Shown here one piece after another: positions 1 through 7,531 of a DNA stretch of 64,000 nt (the stretch's first letter is position 1; each line of letters begins with the position of its first letter). Both the position numbers and the translations under genes were made by a program. Source of the stretch: Domibacillus enclensis (lineage in GTDB: Bacteria > Bacillota > Bacilli > Bacillales > Domibacillaceae); assembly GCF_900156125.1 (NCBI RefSeq), contig NZ_FTLX01000003.1, positions 62,001 through 126,000 on the forward strand, written 5' to 3'. The notes beneath the pieces were generated by a model. The model did not search any database. It had not been told where the DNA came from and worked only from the letters and a program-made list of their open reading frames with translations.

Positions 1-94
1 GGGCATCCGGCTTTTTTGCTGTTAAATTATTCGGTGCATTGGCATCAAGCAAAGGCTAACGCCGATAAAATAAATATAACGCCGGTATGCACCT

Positions 95-131
95 GCCGAT
101 CGCCGGTATCTACATGATACCGGCGATCGGC
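95..131. repeat. Perfect 16-bp inverted repeat (hairpin)
   Basis: The arms 95-110 and 116-131 are exact reverse complements around the 5-nt spacer TACAT. No T-run follows on either strand, so this is not a clear intrinsic terminator, although it lies downstream of the minus-strand transporter gene. Related GCCGGTAT / ATACCGGCGAT fragments occur around it at about 80-88 and 158-168, giving a small cluster of the same motif. The rest of 1-194 holds no gene that I can see. Confidence 0.6.
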
Positions 132-194
132 TATTCGGTATCGGCGCTAATCAAAATATACCGGCGATAGCACCCTTCCTGTCAGCGCTGGTTG

Positions 195-1664
195 TTATCC
201 TGCTGACTGCTCCTGCTTGATGGTTTTCTGAACGGGCGTAACCCGCTTCATAAAGAAAGCAAGGAACAGTGCGACAATGGCAATGAATACTGAAACCGTG
301 AAGGAGAAGTTAATGCCGTTCAGCATGGCTTCATTTGCGATGTTTGCCATTGCGGACGGATCGCCGGCAGCTGATTCGGCCAGGCGTTCTGCTTCAGCGT
401 TCGTCCGGTTTTGCATCAGTGTAACAAGGAATGCGGACCCGACCGCACCGGACACCTGCTGTAAGGTGTTGTTCATCGCGGTGCCATGAGGATTCATGGC
501 AGGCGGCAGCTGGTTTAACCCGTTTGTCATCACCGGCATCATCACCATCGACATGCCGAACATGCGAAGAGTGTAAATAAACATAATGTAGCCGTAAGAC
601 GTATCCATCGTTAAGTTGCTGAACATAAACGTCGTTAAAATCGTAATGGACAGCCCGATGACTGCTAAAATACGTGCGCCGAATTTATCGAATAAAATGC
701 CGGTGATTGGCGACATAATCCCCATCGCAATGGCACCCGGCAGCATTAACAAACCAGAGTCAAGCGGTGAAATGCCGCGAATGGTTTGAACATAGATCGG
801 CATAAGCAGCATCGCGGAAAACATCGCCATCGCAAGAACGACTGAAATGGCGGATGACAGAGCGAACATCGGATACTTGTAAATGCGGAATTCAAGCAGC
901 GGCTCCTCCAGTTTCATTTGGCGTAAAACGAATAACACCAGTCCGGTTACACCAGCGGCAATCGCTCCGTAGACGTGAATGGAGTCCCAGCCCCGCTCAC
1001 CGGCAGAGCTGAATCCGTACAGGATACCGCCAAAGCCGATGCTTGATAAAACAAGAGACAGAACATCCAGTGAAATATTCCGCTGCGGTGTAATGTTTTT
1101 CAGCTTAAAGAAAGCAAACAGGAGCGTAATCGCCGCAATCGGAATCACAACGTCAAACAGTGTGCGCCATGAATAGTGCTCAATGAGCCAGCCGGAAAGC
1201 GTTGGACCGATGGCAGGCGCAGTAATCATCACAAGGCCGAAAATGCCCATCGCTGCTCCGCGCCGCTCGACCGGGAAGCTTGCCAGCATCACGTTCATTA
1301 AAAGCGGCATCATTATAGCGGAGCCGGACGCTTGAATCATTCGAGCGGCAAGAAGCACACTAAATGTAGGTGACAGTGTGGCGAGCACCGACCCTGCTGT
1401 AAATAAAATCATGGCTGTAATAAATAAATTCCGGTTAGTGAATTTTTGAATAAAAAACGCACTGGCCGGGATCAGGATGCCGTTCACGAGCATATATCCC
1501 GTCGACAGCCATTGAACGGCTGAGGCGGATACGTCAAATTCGTTCATAATAGACGGAAGCGCCACATTCAAAAGTGTTTCATTTAAAAGGGAAACAAACG
1601 CGCCGACAAACAAAATAGCAATCATTGCATAAGGCGGCTTATCAAGTCCTCCATGTGTGTTCAA
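195..1664 (-). CDS. DHA2-family MFS multidrug efflux transporter
   Basis: A polytopic membrane protein of about 489 residues, the usual size of 14-helix DHA2 (EmrB/QacA/LmrB type) drug:proton antiporters. The N-terminal region contains FLNETLLNVALP-like sequence (LLNETLLNVALPSIMNEF) with the conserved NVALP motif, then WLSTGYML and the motif C-like AIGPTLSGWLIEHYSWRTLF, all typical of the family. Expected role is proton-driven export of hydrophobic drugs across the cytoplasmic membrane. The longest frame starts with ATG at 1670, but that ATG sits only 1 nt from the GGAGG site at 1672-1676; the TTG at 1664 has 7-nt spacing and is preferred. It is divergent from a TetR regulator that probably controls it. 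The substrate cannot be told from sequence. Confidence 0.9.
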   Translation of the reverse strand: MNTHGGLDKPPYAMIAILFVGAFVSLLNETLLNVALPSIMNEFDVSASAVQWLSTGYMLVNGILIPASAFFIQKFTNRNLFITAMILFTAGSVLATLSPTFSVLLAARMIQASGSAIMMPLLMNVMLASFPVERRGAAMGIFGLVMITAPAIGPTLSGWLIEHYSWRTLFDVVIPIAAITLLFAFFKLKNITPQRNISLDVLSLVLSSIGFGGILYGFSSAGERGWDSIHVYGAIAAGVTGLVLFVLRQMKLEEPLLEFRIYKYPMFALSSAISVVLAMAMFSAMLLMPIYVQTIRGISPLDSGLLMLPGAIAMGIMSPITGILFDKFGARILAVIGLSITILTTFMFSNLTMDTSYGYIMFIYTLRMFGMSMVMMPVMTNGLNQLPPAMNPHGTAMNNTLQQVSGAVGSAFLVTLMQNRTNAEAERLAESAAGDPSAMANIANEAMLNGINFSFTVSVFIAIVALFLAFFMKRVTPVQKTIKQEQSAG

Positions 1665-1715
1665 GGTCATTCCTCCAGTACCATACTATAGGTTCAATAT
1701 TTATACTCTTGTTCC

Positions 1716-1740
1716 AACAGGTATTTATAATATACCGGTT
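1716..1740. promoter_or_regulatory. Candidate TetR operator (25-bp dyad)
   Basis: AACAGGTAT (1716-1724) and ATACCGGTT (1732-1740) form a 9-bp inverted repeat with one mismatch around TTATAAT. It lies in the 176-bp divergent region between the exporter and the TetR gene, where an autoregulating TetR dimer would be expected to bind, and the AT centre resembles a -10 element. The assignment is inferred from position and symmetry only. Confidence 0.45.
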
Positions 1741-1849
1741 GTCCAAAAAAATCAACAAATAAATGACGGTTTCTTTTAAAGTGTTGAAATAAAAGTATTT
1801 TTAAAGTAATCTCGGATTAGACTGATAGTTCAAAAAGGATGTGCATCGA

Positions 1850-2692
1850 TTGAATGAACGAAAGAAGAAGGTAATGGAAGCCGCGCATTCTTTGTTTATC
1901 GAAAAAGGGTACGCCGCAACGTCCATACAAGATATTTTGGAAAAAAGCGCTATTTCAAAAGGTACCTTTTATAATTATTTCCCATCAAAAAATGAACTGT
2001 TAATCAGCATTTTTGAAAAGATTCATTCAGAAACCGACCAGCTTCGGCAGGAAGTGATCGCAGGGCGTCCTGTTCAAGATAAAGAAGTCTTTATTGAGCA
2101 GGTCAAAGTGAAAATGGAAGTGAATAAACGAAACAATCTCTTTGCTTTGTTTCAAGGTGTATTTGCCTCTGAGGACGAAGAGTTGAAAAAATTCGTCAAG
2201 CAGCATCATTTGAATGAACTGCGCTGGATGCAAAGAAGGCTAATAGAGGTGTACGGAATGCGCATCCGTGCGTTTTCGCTGGATCTCGCCGTCGTTATGT
2301 TCGGCATTATTCAAAACATGCTTCACTTTGTGATTGCAATTGAAGAAAATGTAAAAGTGGAGGACGTGATTTCATACGCTATGCGCCGGGTTGATGCAGC
2401 AGTGGATGAGATCACCGTGTCAAAGGATGTACTGCTGGATACACGTTTGCTGGAAAAATGGCAGCCGAATGAATTGCAGGAGCAGGAACGAAAAAAAAGC
2501 AAGCTTCTTCAAGAAATCGGAGCCATGCAAACAAAGGCGGACAAACGGACGGATCAGCTGCTTGTTTTTTTGCAGGATGAAGTGAGAGAGGAAGCTCCGC
2601 GCCGGCTGATTATGGAAACGGTCGCAAAAGAAATTCCTCAAAATAAAGAGCTGGTTCGGCTGATGAATGATTTTTTTGATACGGATGCATAA
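1850..2692 (+). CDS. TetR/AcrR-family transcriptional regulator
   Basis: The N-terminal 50 residues are a typical TetR helix-turn-helix (KKKVMEAAHSLFIEKGYAATSIQDI, then SKGTFYNYFPSKNELL). The remaining ~230 residues form the ligand-binding part; at about 280 residues the protein is longer than the usual ~190-residue TetR, a size shared with B. subtilis YerO, the regulator of the RND pump SwrC. A GTG at 1841 is in frame, but the AAAGGATG site at 1834-1841 overlaps it, so the TTG at 1850 with 8-nt spacing is the better start. It is divergent from the DHA2 exporter and probably represses it. An SwrC-like pump does occur in this window (36 kb) but is not adjacent, so regulation of that pump is only a possibility. 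Confidence 0.85.
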   Translation: MNERKKKVMEAAHSLFIEKGYAATSIQDILEKSAISKGTFYNYFPSKNELLISIFEKIHSETDQLRQEVIAGRPVQDKEVFIEQVKVKMEVNKRNNLFALFQGVFASEDEELKKFVKQHHLNELRWMQRRLIEVYGMRIRAFSLDLAVVMFGIIQNMLHFVIAIEENVKVEDVISYAMRRVDAAVDEITVSKDVLLDTRLLEKWQPNELQEQERKKSKLLQEIGAMQTKADKRTDQLLVFLQDEVREEAPRRLIMETVAKEIPQNKELVRLMNDFFDTDA

Positions 2693-2723
2693 GACGACCT
2701 TAAAGAGGGTTGTCTTTTTTTTG
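2691..2723 (+). terminator. Intrinsic terminator after the tetR gene
   Basis: The stem AAGACGACC / GGTTGTCTT has one G-U pair and is followed by a run of eight T. It separates the TetR gene from the two-component operon. Confidence 0.85.
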
Positions 2724-2773
2724 GACAAAACGTGGCTGTTCACAGGATAATGAATGAACAGGAGGGCGGTAGC

Positions 2774-3442
2774 ATGAGTGGAGAAAAAATATTAATTGTA
2801 GAAGATGAAGAGCGGATTGCCCGTGTGCTTGAACTTGAGCTTGAGCATGAAGGGTATGAAACGAAAAAAGTGCTGGATGGGCTTGATGCCTTGTCCGCAT
2901 TTCGGGAAGGCGAGTATGATCTTGTGCTGCTGGATGTCATGCTTCCGGGCATGGATGGAATGAGTGTGCTGCGCCGGATCCGGCAGGGTAGCGACGTTCC
3001 GGTCATTATGCTGACCGCAAAAGATGAAATAGCAGATAAAGTAAGCGGTCTGGATCTTGGCGCCAGCGATTACGTGACGAAGCCGTTTGATATGGAGGAG
3101 CTGCTGGCCAGGGTCAGGGCGGCTCTTCGCAAAGCCGTTCCCGCCACAACCCTTGCAGCGGCGGATCTGACTGTAAACGAAGAAGCGCGCGAAGTGACAC
3201 GGGCGGGCCAGCTGATCGACTTAACGCCTCGTGAGTACGAATTGCTTCTTTACTTGCTGAAAAACAAGCGCCACGTTTTATCGAGAGAACAGCTTCTTGA
3301 CGGAGTGTGGGGCTATGATTATTACGGAGACACCAATGTGGTAGACGTTTATATCCGCTACGTGCGAAACAAAGTGGATAAGCCGTTTGACAGAGCGCTC
3401 ATTCAAACGGTTCGCGGCGTCGGCTATGTGCTAAAAGAATGA
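2774..3442 (+). CDS. OmpR-family response regulator (YkoG-like)
   Basis: A 222-residue response regulator. The receiver domain (about 1-120) shows the acidic pair EDE near residue 11, phospho-acceptor Asp54 in LVLLDVMLPGMDG and the conserved Lys in MLTAKDE. A winged-helix DNA-binding domain (about 130-222) ends in the usual YVRNKVD...IQTVRGVGYVL. The start at 2774 follows AGGAGG at 2760-2765; an upstream in-frame start at 2732 is ignored. The gene overlaps the histidine kinase by 4 nt (ATGA), so the two are cotranslated. Its DNA targets are probably the phased TCTCAT repeats seen before both downstream PepSY genes. The order regulator-kinase-PepSY protein matches B. subtilis ykoG-ykoH-ykoI. 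Confidence 0.92.
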   Translation: MSGEKILIVEDEERIARVLELELEHEGYETKKVLDGLDALSAFREGEYDLVLLDVMLPGMDGMSVLRRIRQGSDVPVIMLTAKDEIADKVSGLDLGASDYVTKPFDMEELLARVRAALRKAVPATTLAAADLTVNEEAREVTRAGQLIDLTPREYELLLYLLKNKRHVLSREQLLDGVWGYDYYGDTNVVDVYIRYVRNKVDKPFDRALIQTVRGVGYVLKE

Positions 3443-4824
3443 TGAGGCTGAAAAACAAAATCCACCTCGGTACAAGCGTCCTCGTTGTGGTCATTGTGAT
3501 CGTCATGAATACGGCCATTTATTCAGCTGCTTCGTACATGCTGAAGGAAGCAGATATGGAAAGGGCGGCTGATAACGCCGCACGGATGGCCGGCGGCATT
3601 TCAAATCCGGCGCAATCCATTACGAGCAGTGAGCTTCTCAGGGCCTATACGCCGGCAGACGGAATGGTGCGGGTGGTCCTGCCGGATGGAGCGGTTGATG
3701 GGGTATCGATTTCAGCCGATGCAGCCGCCTTGAGAGAGCGCGAGGCCGTTTTTGAAAGAGGAGAAAGCCGGTCGATCGTCGAGGAAGGAGGAACAGCTTA
3801 TGCGCGGGTGGCTGTTCCGATCATATGGCGGGGCGGCGAAGTGGCTTCACTTGAGCGAATGGAGGGTCTGCAGGCAACGGAACGGATCTTGGCCATTTTA
3901 CGGCTGATTCTCATTCTGGCGGCGGTCATCTCGGTCATTCCTGCTCTTTTTTCCGCCCGCATTCTCAGTGCCATTATTTCAAATCCAGTAGAGAAAATGA
4001 CCGAAACAATGCGGCGGATTCGACAAAACGGCACGTATGAACGAATTCAAACAAACGAAAAGCGCCACGATGAACTGCAGGAAATGGCGATTACGTTTAA
4101 TGAGATGATGGACTTGCTTGAAGAAAATTACCGCAAGCAGGAATCGTTTGTTCAAAATGCCTCTCATGAGCTGAAAACGCCCTTGACGGTTGTGGAATCG
4201 TACGCCAATTTGCTGAAACGGCACGGCAAGGAGCGGCCAGACTTATTTGATGAATCCGTCGAAGCCATTCACGAAGAAGCCATCCGTATGAAAGAGCTGA
4301 CTCAGCAGCTGCTGACACTTGCGAGAAGAGGAGAAGTGTGGGATGTTCAGCCGGAAGAGCTGGATGTGGGCCCATTTATCCAAGAAGCGGCTGATTCGTT
4401 TGCAAAAGCATATAAGCGCCCTGTCCATGTTCAATTGATTGAACCGTTTTCTATCGAGACTGATCCAGCCAAGCTCCGGCAGCTGCTTTATATTTTCTTA
4501 GATAACGCGAGAAAGTATTCGGAAAAGGATCTTCGCATCGAGGTGCAGCATCCGCATATTCGTGTAGTGGACCGGGGAATCGGCATTCCGGACGAGGATA
4601 TCGCAAAGGTGTTTGACCGGTTTTACCGTGTTGACAAAGCACGATCGCGCAAAACAGGCGGATTCGGCCTCGGGCTGTCACTGGCGAAAGAGCTCGCAGA
4701 AGCGATTCATGCGGAGGTGCGAATTGAAAGTGAAGAAGGAACAGGAACAACTGCTATTTTAACTCTTAGCGAATTCTCATTTTCTCCCGCTATACTGAAA
4801 GAAAAAGGAGAGGATTCGAGATGA
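3439..4824 (+). CDS. Sensor histidine kinase (YkoH-like)
   Basis: A 461-residue membrane kinase. TM1 (about 10-30) and TM2 (about 150-172) flank a ~120-residue extracytoplasmic sensor region; a HAMP linker follows (about 173-226), then the dimerisation/phosphotransfer domain with His243 in SHELKTPL, and an HATPase domain with N box DNARKYS, G1 box DRGIGIP, F box DRFYRVDK and G2 box GGFGLGLSL. It phosphorylates the preceding regulator. The start overlaps the regulator stop (ATGA), and its own stop overlaps the start of the first PepSY gene. The signal is unknown; the adjacent exported PepSY proteins are obvious candidates to modulate the sensor. A promoter for the next gene lies inside its 3' end. 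Confidence 0.93.
   Translation: MMRLKNKIHLGTSVLVVVIVIVMNTAIYSAASYMLKEADMERAADNAARMAGGISNPAQSITSSELLRAYTPADGMVRVVLPDGAVDGVSISADAAALREREAVFERGESRSIVEEGGTAYARVAVPIIWRGGEVASLERMEGLQATERILAILRLILILAAVISVIPALFSARILSAIISNPVEKMTETMRRIRQNGTYERIQTNEKRHDELQEMAITFNEMMDLLEENYRKQESFVQNASHELKTPLTVVESYANLLKRHGKERPDLFDESVEAIHEEAIRMKELTQQLLTLARRGEVWDVQPEELDVGPFIQEAADSFAKAYKRPVHVQLIEPFSIETDPAKLRQLLYIFLDNARKYSEKDLRIEVQHPHIRVVDRGIGIPDEDIAKVFDRFYRVDKARSRKTGGFGLGLSLAKELAEAIHAEVRIESEEGTGTTAILTLSEFSFSPAILKEKGEDSR
4764..4796 (+). promoter_or_regulatory. Regulator-type promoter inside kinase 3' end
   Basis: TCTTAG (4764) and TCTCAT (4775) are 11 bp apart, start to start, and the second ends exactly 10 bp before the -10 box TATACT (4791-4796). 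There is no good -35. This is the layout of an OmpR-family activated promoter, and it matches the element before the second PepSY gene. Transcription would start near 4802, giving a leader of under 20 nt. Confidence 0.55.
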
Positions 4825-5369
4825 AAACAAAAGGAGTTGCCGCTGCTGCTGTGATTGTCCTGGCAGTGCTTGCCTTTTTCTTTTACCGGAATGCTCAAAC
4901 CCCCCCTGCGACGATGGCAGAAACGGGTGAGCAGATTGCCCGTCAATACAGTGGAACGGTTATCAAATCAGATGAGCAAAATGGTTTGTTTACGTATACG
5001 ATTGAAGTGCCGGCACAGGGAGCGTATGAATTATCAGTGGATCCGGAAACGGGGGAAGTGGTTGACATGAACCGCTCGTTGGAAGAAGAAGCAGAATCCG
5101 CCGCGGAGGAAGAGGCTTCCTCAGGAGAAGAACCGGAGCTGTCAAAAGAACAGTCATTTTCTCGTGAAGAAGCAAAGCAGCTCACTCCTGAAGAAGCTGG
5201 CCAGATTGCGCTTGCGAAGGTGCCTGGCGTGATCGATGATATAGAGCTCGGTGATGAAGAAGAAACCGGCTTTTACATTGTGGATATTGACGCAGAAAAC
5301 GGTGAAGAAGCAACGGTGCAGGTAAACACCGTGTCGGGAGAAATCGCCTCGATTTCATGGGACGACTAA
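4821..5369 (+). CDS. Membrane-anchored PepSY-domain protein
   Basis: A 182-residue protein with an N-terminal hydrophobic segment (residues 5-22) that acts as an uncleaved anchor or signal peptide. Two PepSY-like repeats follow: about 35-75 (YTIEVPAQGAYELSVDPETGEVVDM) and about 120-180 (LTPEEAGQIALAKVPG...VNTVSGEIASISWD), joined by a very acidic Glu/Ser linker. PepSY domains are known as extracytoplasmic inhibitor or regulator modules. It overlaps the kinase by 4 nt and is preceded by AAGGAG, so it belongs to the same operon with an additional internal promoter. It probably acts outside the membrane, possibly on the sensor; that is inference. Confidence 0.82.
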   Translation: MKTKGVAAAAVIVLAVLAFFFYRNAQTPPATMAETGEQIARQYSGTVIKSDEQNGLFTYTIEVPAQGAYELSVDPETGEVVDMNRSLEEEAESAAEEEASSGEEPELSKEQSFSREEAKQLTPEEAGQIALAKVPGVIDDIELGDEEETGFYIVDIDAENGEEATVQVNTVSGEIASISWDD

Positions 5370-5372
5370 CGT

Positions 5373-5427
5373 TCTCATGAAACTCTCATTTTCTCCTCCC
5401 TTTTTTCTCATCTTGCCTGGTTATGAT
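5373..5427 (+). promoter_or_regulatory. Promoter with three phased TCTCAT repeats
   Basis: TCTCAT occurs at 5373, 5384 and 5406, with start-to-start distances of 11 and 22 bp, so all lie on one helix face. The last copy ends 10 bp before the -10 box TATGAT (5422-5427), the same spacing as in the promoter at 4764-4796. This suggests direct activation of the second PepSY gene by the upstream response regulator. Confidence 0.6.
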
Positions 5428-5461
5428 AAAAGCAAGAAAGAAAAACAAGGAGGAAAACAAA

Positions 5462-5977
5462 ATGAAGAAAACAACGATTGCAGGCAGCTTTTTAACGGTA
5501 GGTCTTTTAGGCGGAGGCGTTCTCTGTGGTGTGCAAAACGATAAAATTCAAGCAGAGGTTCCGGGACTTGATGCGAAAGTAACGATGGAGGAAGCCAAAG
5601 CGATTGCGGAAAAAGAAACCAATTCAACTGTTGAAAGCATCGAGCTTGATCGCGATTTCACGGGTGCTGTGTACGAGATAGATACAAACGGCTTTGACGT
5701 AGATATCGATGGGAATTCAGGCGACATTTTGAAAAAAGAACGGGATGACGATGACGATGATATGGATGACGATCAAAGCGCCAATGCGAACGTGACGGTC
5801 ACTCAGGATGAAGCGGTTGCCGCTGCACAAAAGCAAGTAAAAGGCAGTGTAAAGGACATCGAGCTTGACGACGGCTTTTACGAAATGGAAATCCGTGACG
5901 GTCAAAAAGAAACGGACGTATATGTCAACGGCACAACAGGTGAAGTTGTGATAGGAGAAACAGACCTGGATGATTAA
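5462..5977 (+). CDS. Secreted PepSY-domain protein (YkoI-like)
   Basis: A 171-residue exported protein. The first ~25 residues are a signal peptide (KK, then a hydrophobic core ending near GVQNDKIQAEV). Two PepSY modules follow, at about 38-85 (TMEEAKAIAEKETNSTVESIELD) and about 108-165 (TQDEAVAAAQKQVKGSVKDIELD...VNGTTGEVV), separated by a DDDDDMDDD acidic stretch that may bind cations. The start at 5462 has AAGGAGG 8-9 nt upstream. It has its own promoter with three phased repeats, so it is probably the main output of the two-component system. The domain layout resembles B. subtilis YkoI. Confidence 0.85.
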   Translation: MKKTTIAGSFLTVGLLGGGVLCGVQNDKIQAEVPGLDAKVTMEEAKAIAEKETNSTVESIELDRDFTGAVYEIDTNGFDVDIDGNSGDILKKERDDDDDDMDDDQSANANVTVTQDEAVAAAQKQVKGSVKDIELDDGFYEMEIRDGQKETDVYVNGTTGEVVIGETDLDD

Positions 5978-5996
5978 TCCGGGGCTGTTTTTTTTG
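5961..5996 (+). terminator. Intrinsic terminator after PepSY operon
   Basis: An imperfect stem pairs CAGACCTGGAT with ATCCGGGGCTG and includes the stop codon region; eight T follow. Confidence 0.65.
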
Positions 5997-6053
5997 CTTG
6001 TAAAAAGAGGTGGATAACTGCCATTATTGAATGACGAAGGAGAGTGTAACAAT

Positions 6054-7436
6054 ATGCCAAAACGATTCATTATTGCCGGCACAGGAAGCGGTGCCGGAAA
6101 AACAACGGCGACATTAGCGCTGCTCGGAGCGCTGAACCGCCGTGGTTTGACCGTCCAGCCATTTAAGTGCGGCCCGGATTACATTGACCCCACCTACCAT
6201 ACGGCAATATGCAAAAGGCAGTCACGCAATTTGGACAGCTGGATGGGTGACGCCGATACGATGAAGGATATTTTTGCCCGTACATCAAAGGATGCGGATA
6301 TTTCTATTATAGAAGGTGTCATGGGCATGTTTGACGGAAAGGACCCGCTCAGCAACGAAGGCAGCACGTCTCACATCAGCGCTTTGCTTGAGGCACCCGT
6401 TCTGCTTGTTATTGATGCGTCCGGAACAGCCCGCAGCGCGGCCGCTATGGTAAAAGGATTCCAGGCAATGGCGCCCGGTCAGATTGTGGCGGTGCTTGCC
6501 AATAAAACTGGCAGCGACGGGCACTTTCGCATGATCGAAGCAGCGGTGATGCAGGAGTGCGGCATCCCGGTCGTAGGGCACCTGCTGAAGATGCCCGGCA
6601 TTCATGTGCCCGAGCGTCATCTCGGACTTGTTCCGGCTGTTGAGCGCGGCGATTTACATCCGTTTTTTCAATCGCTGGCGGATGCGGCTGAGCAAACAAT
6701 CGACCTTGATCTTCTGCTTCAGTGCGCGGAAGCACCGGAGATCCATGCTGAACCGACCGGTTTCTTTGATGAAAAACAGGGCAGCCCTGTAACCATTGCT
6801 GTGGCAAAGGATGCCGCCTTTCATTTTTATTATGAAGAGAATTTTGACATGCTTCGAGCATCGGGCGCAGAACTTCGTTTTTTTTCTCCTCTTGCTGGCG
6901 AGCCAGTTCCATCAGAGGCGGATGCCCTGTATATTGGCGGCGGCTTCCCTGAAGAATTTGCACCTGGCCTGGCCGCTCAATGTGAAGTGAAAGAGTCGAT
7001 TCGGGCGGTTATTTCAGGCGGCATGCCGGCTTTAGCGGAATGCGGAGGGTTTATGTATTTAACGGAAGAGCTGGTGACGATCGACGGCCGTTTTCACTCC
7101 ATGTGCGGCCTGATTAAAGGAAAAACGATCATGAAATCAACACGCGTGGCTCTCGGGTATCGTGAATTAACCTCGATGAATGGAGCATGGCTACCGGAAG
7201 GGCTAAGTCTGAAGGGGCACGAATTTCATTACTCCATGTTTGAGCAGCAGGAGGAGCTGGAGCCCGCTTTTCAATCGAAAAGCCGATTTGGCGAAAAGGC
7301 GGATGGATGCCTTGTTTTTAATGCAATCGCCGGCTATGCGCATTTGTATTTCCCTTCAAACCCGGCAGTGCCGGCCGCTTTTGTTGAGGCGGCACGGGCC
7401 TATCAGCGCCAGAGGAAAAACATGACAAAAAAATAA
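6054..7436 (+). CDS. cbiA: Cobyrinate a,c-diamide synthase (CbiA/CobB)
   Basis: A 460-residue amidotransferase of corrin biosynthesis, which converts cobyrinate to its a,c-diamide with ATP and glutamine. The N-terminal ATPase part has the P-loop GTGSGAGKTT (about 9-18) and PFKCGPDYIDPTYH, typical of CobB/CbiA/CobQ. The C-terminal class I glutaminase-like domain has YIGGGFPEE (about 293-301) and nucleophile Cys330 in AECGGFMYL; GHEFHYS supplies the conserved His. The start at 6054 is preceded by AAGGAGA; an in-frame TTG at 6027 is less likely. It stands alone here, with no other cobalamin gene or cobalamin riboswitch nearby, so the rest of the pathway must lie elsewhere or the enzyme has another acid substrate. 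Confidence 0.9.
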   Translation: MPKRFIIAGTGSGAGKTTATLALLGALNRRGLTVQPFKCGPDYIDPTYHTAICKRQSRNLDSWMGDADTMKDIFARTSKDADISIIEGVMGMFDGKDPLSNEGSTSHISALLEAPVLLVIDASGTARSAAAMVKGFQAMAPGQIVAVLANKTGSDGHFRMIEAAVMQECGIPVVGHLLKMPGIHVPERHLGLVPAVERGDLHPFFQSLADAAEQTIDLDLLLQCAEAPEIHAEPTGFFDEKQGSPVTIAVAKDAAFHFYYEENFDMLRASGAELRFFSPLAGEPVPSEADALYIGGGFPEEFAPGLAAQCEVKESIRAVISGGMPALAECGGFMYLTEELVTIDGRFHSMCGLIKGKTIMKSTRVALGYRELTSMNGAWLPEGLSLKGHEFHYSMFEQQEELEPAFQSKSRFGEKADGCLVFNAIAGYAHLYFPSNPAVPAAFVEAARAYQRQRKNMTKK

Positions 7437-7531
7437 CCATTTTTTCGTAAAAGTATTGTATTATAGTATCTGTTTGTTTACAATAATAAATGGAAGGTGC
7501 ATCCAAAAAAAGCGTTATTGTAGGGGATATT

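Noticed and set aside
6445-6963. 172-codon minus-strand frame
   Set aside because: It lies wholly within cbiA in the opposite strand; composition is that of a shadow frame (Arg/Gln/His-rich, no family).
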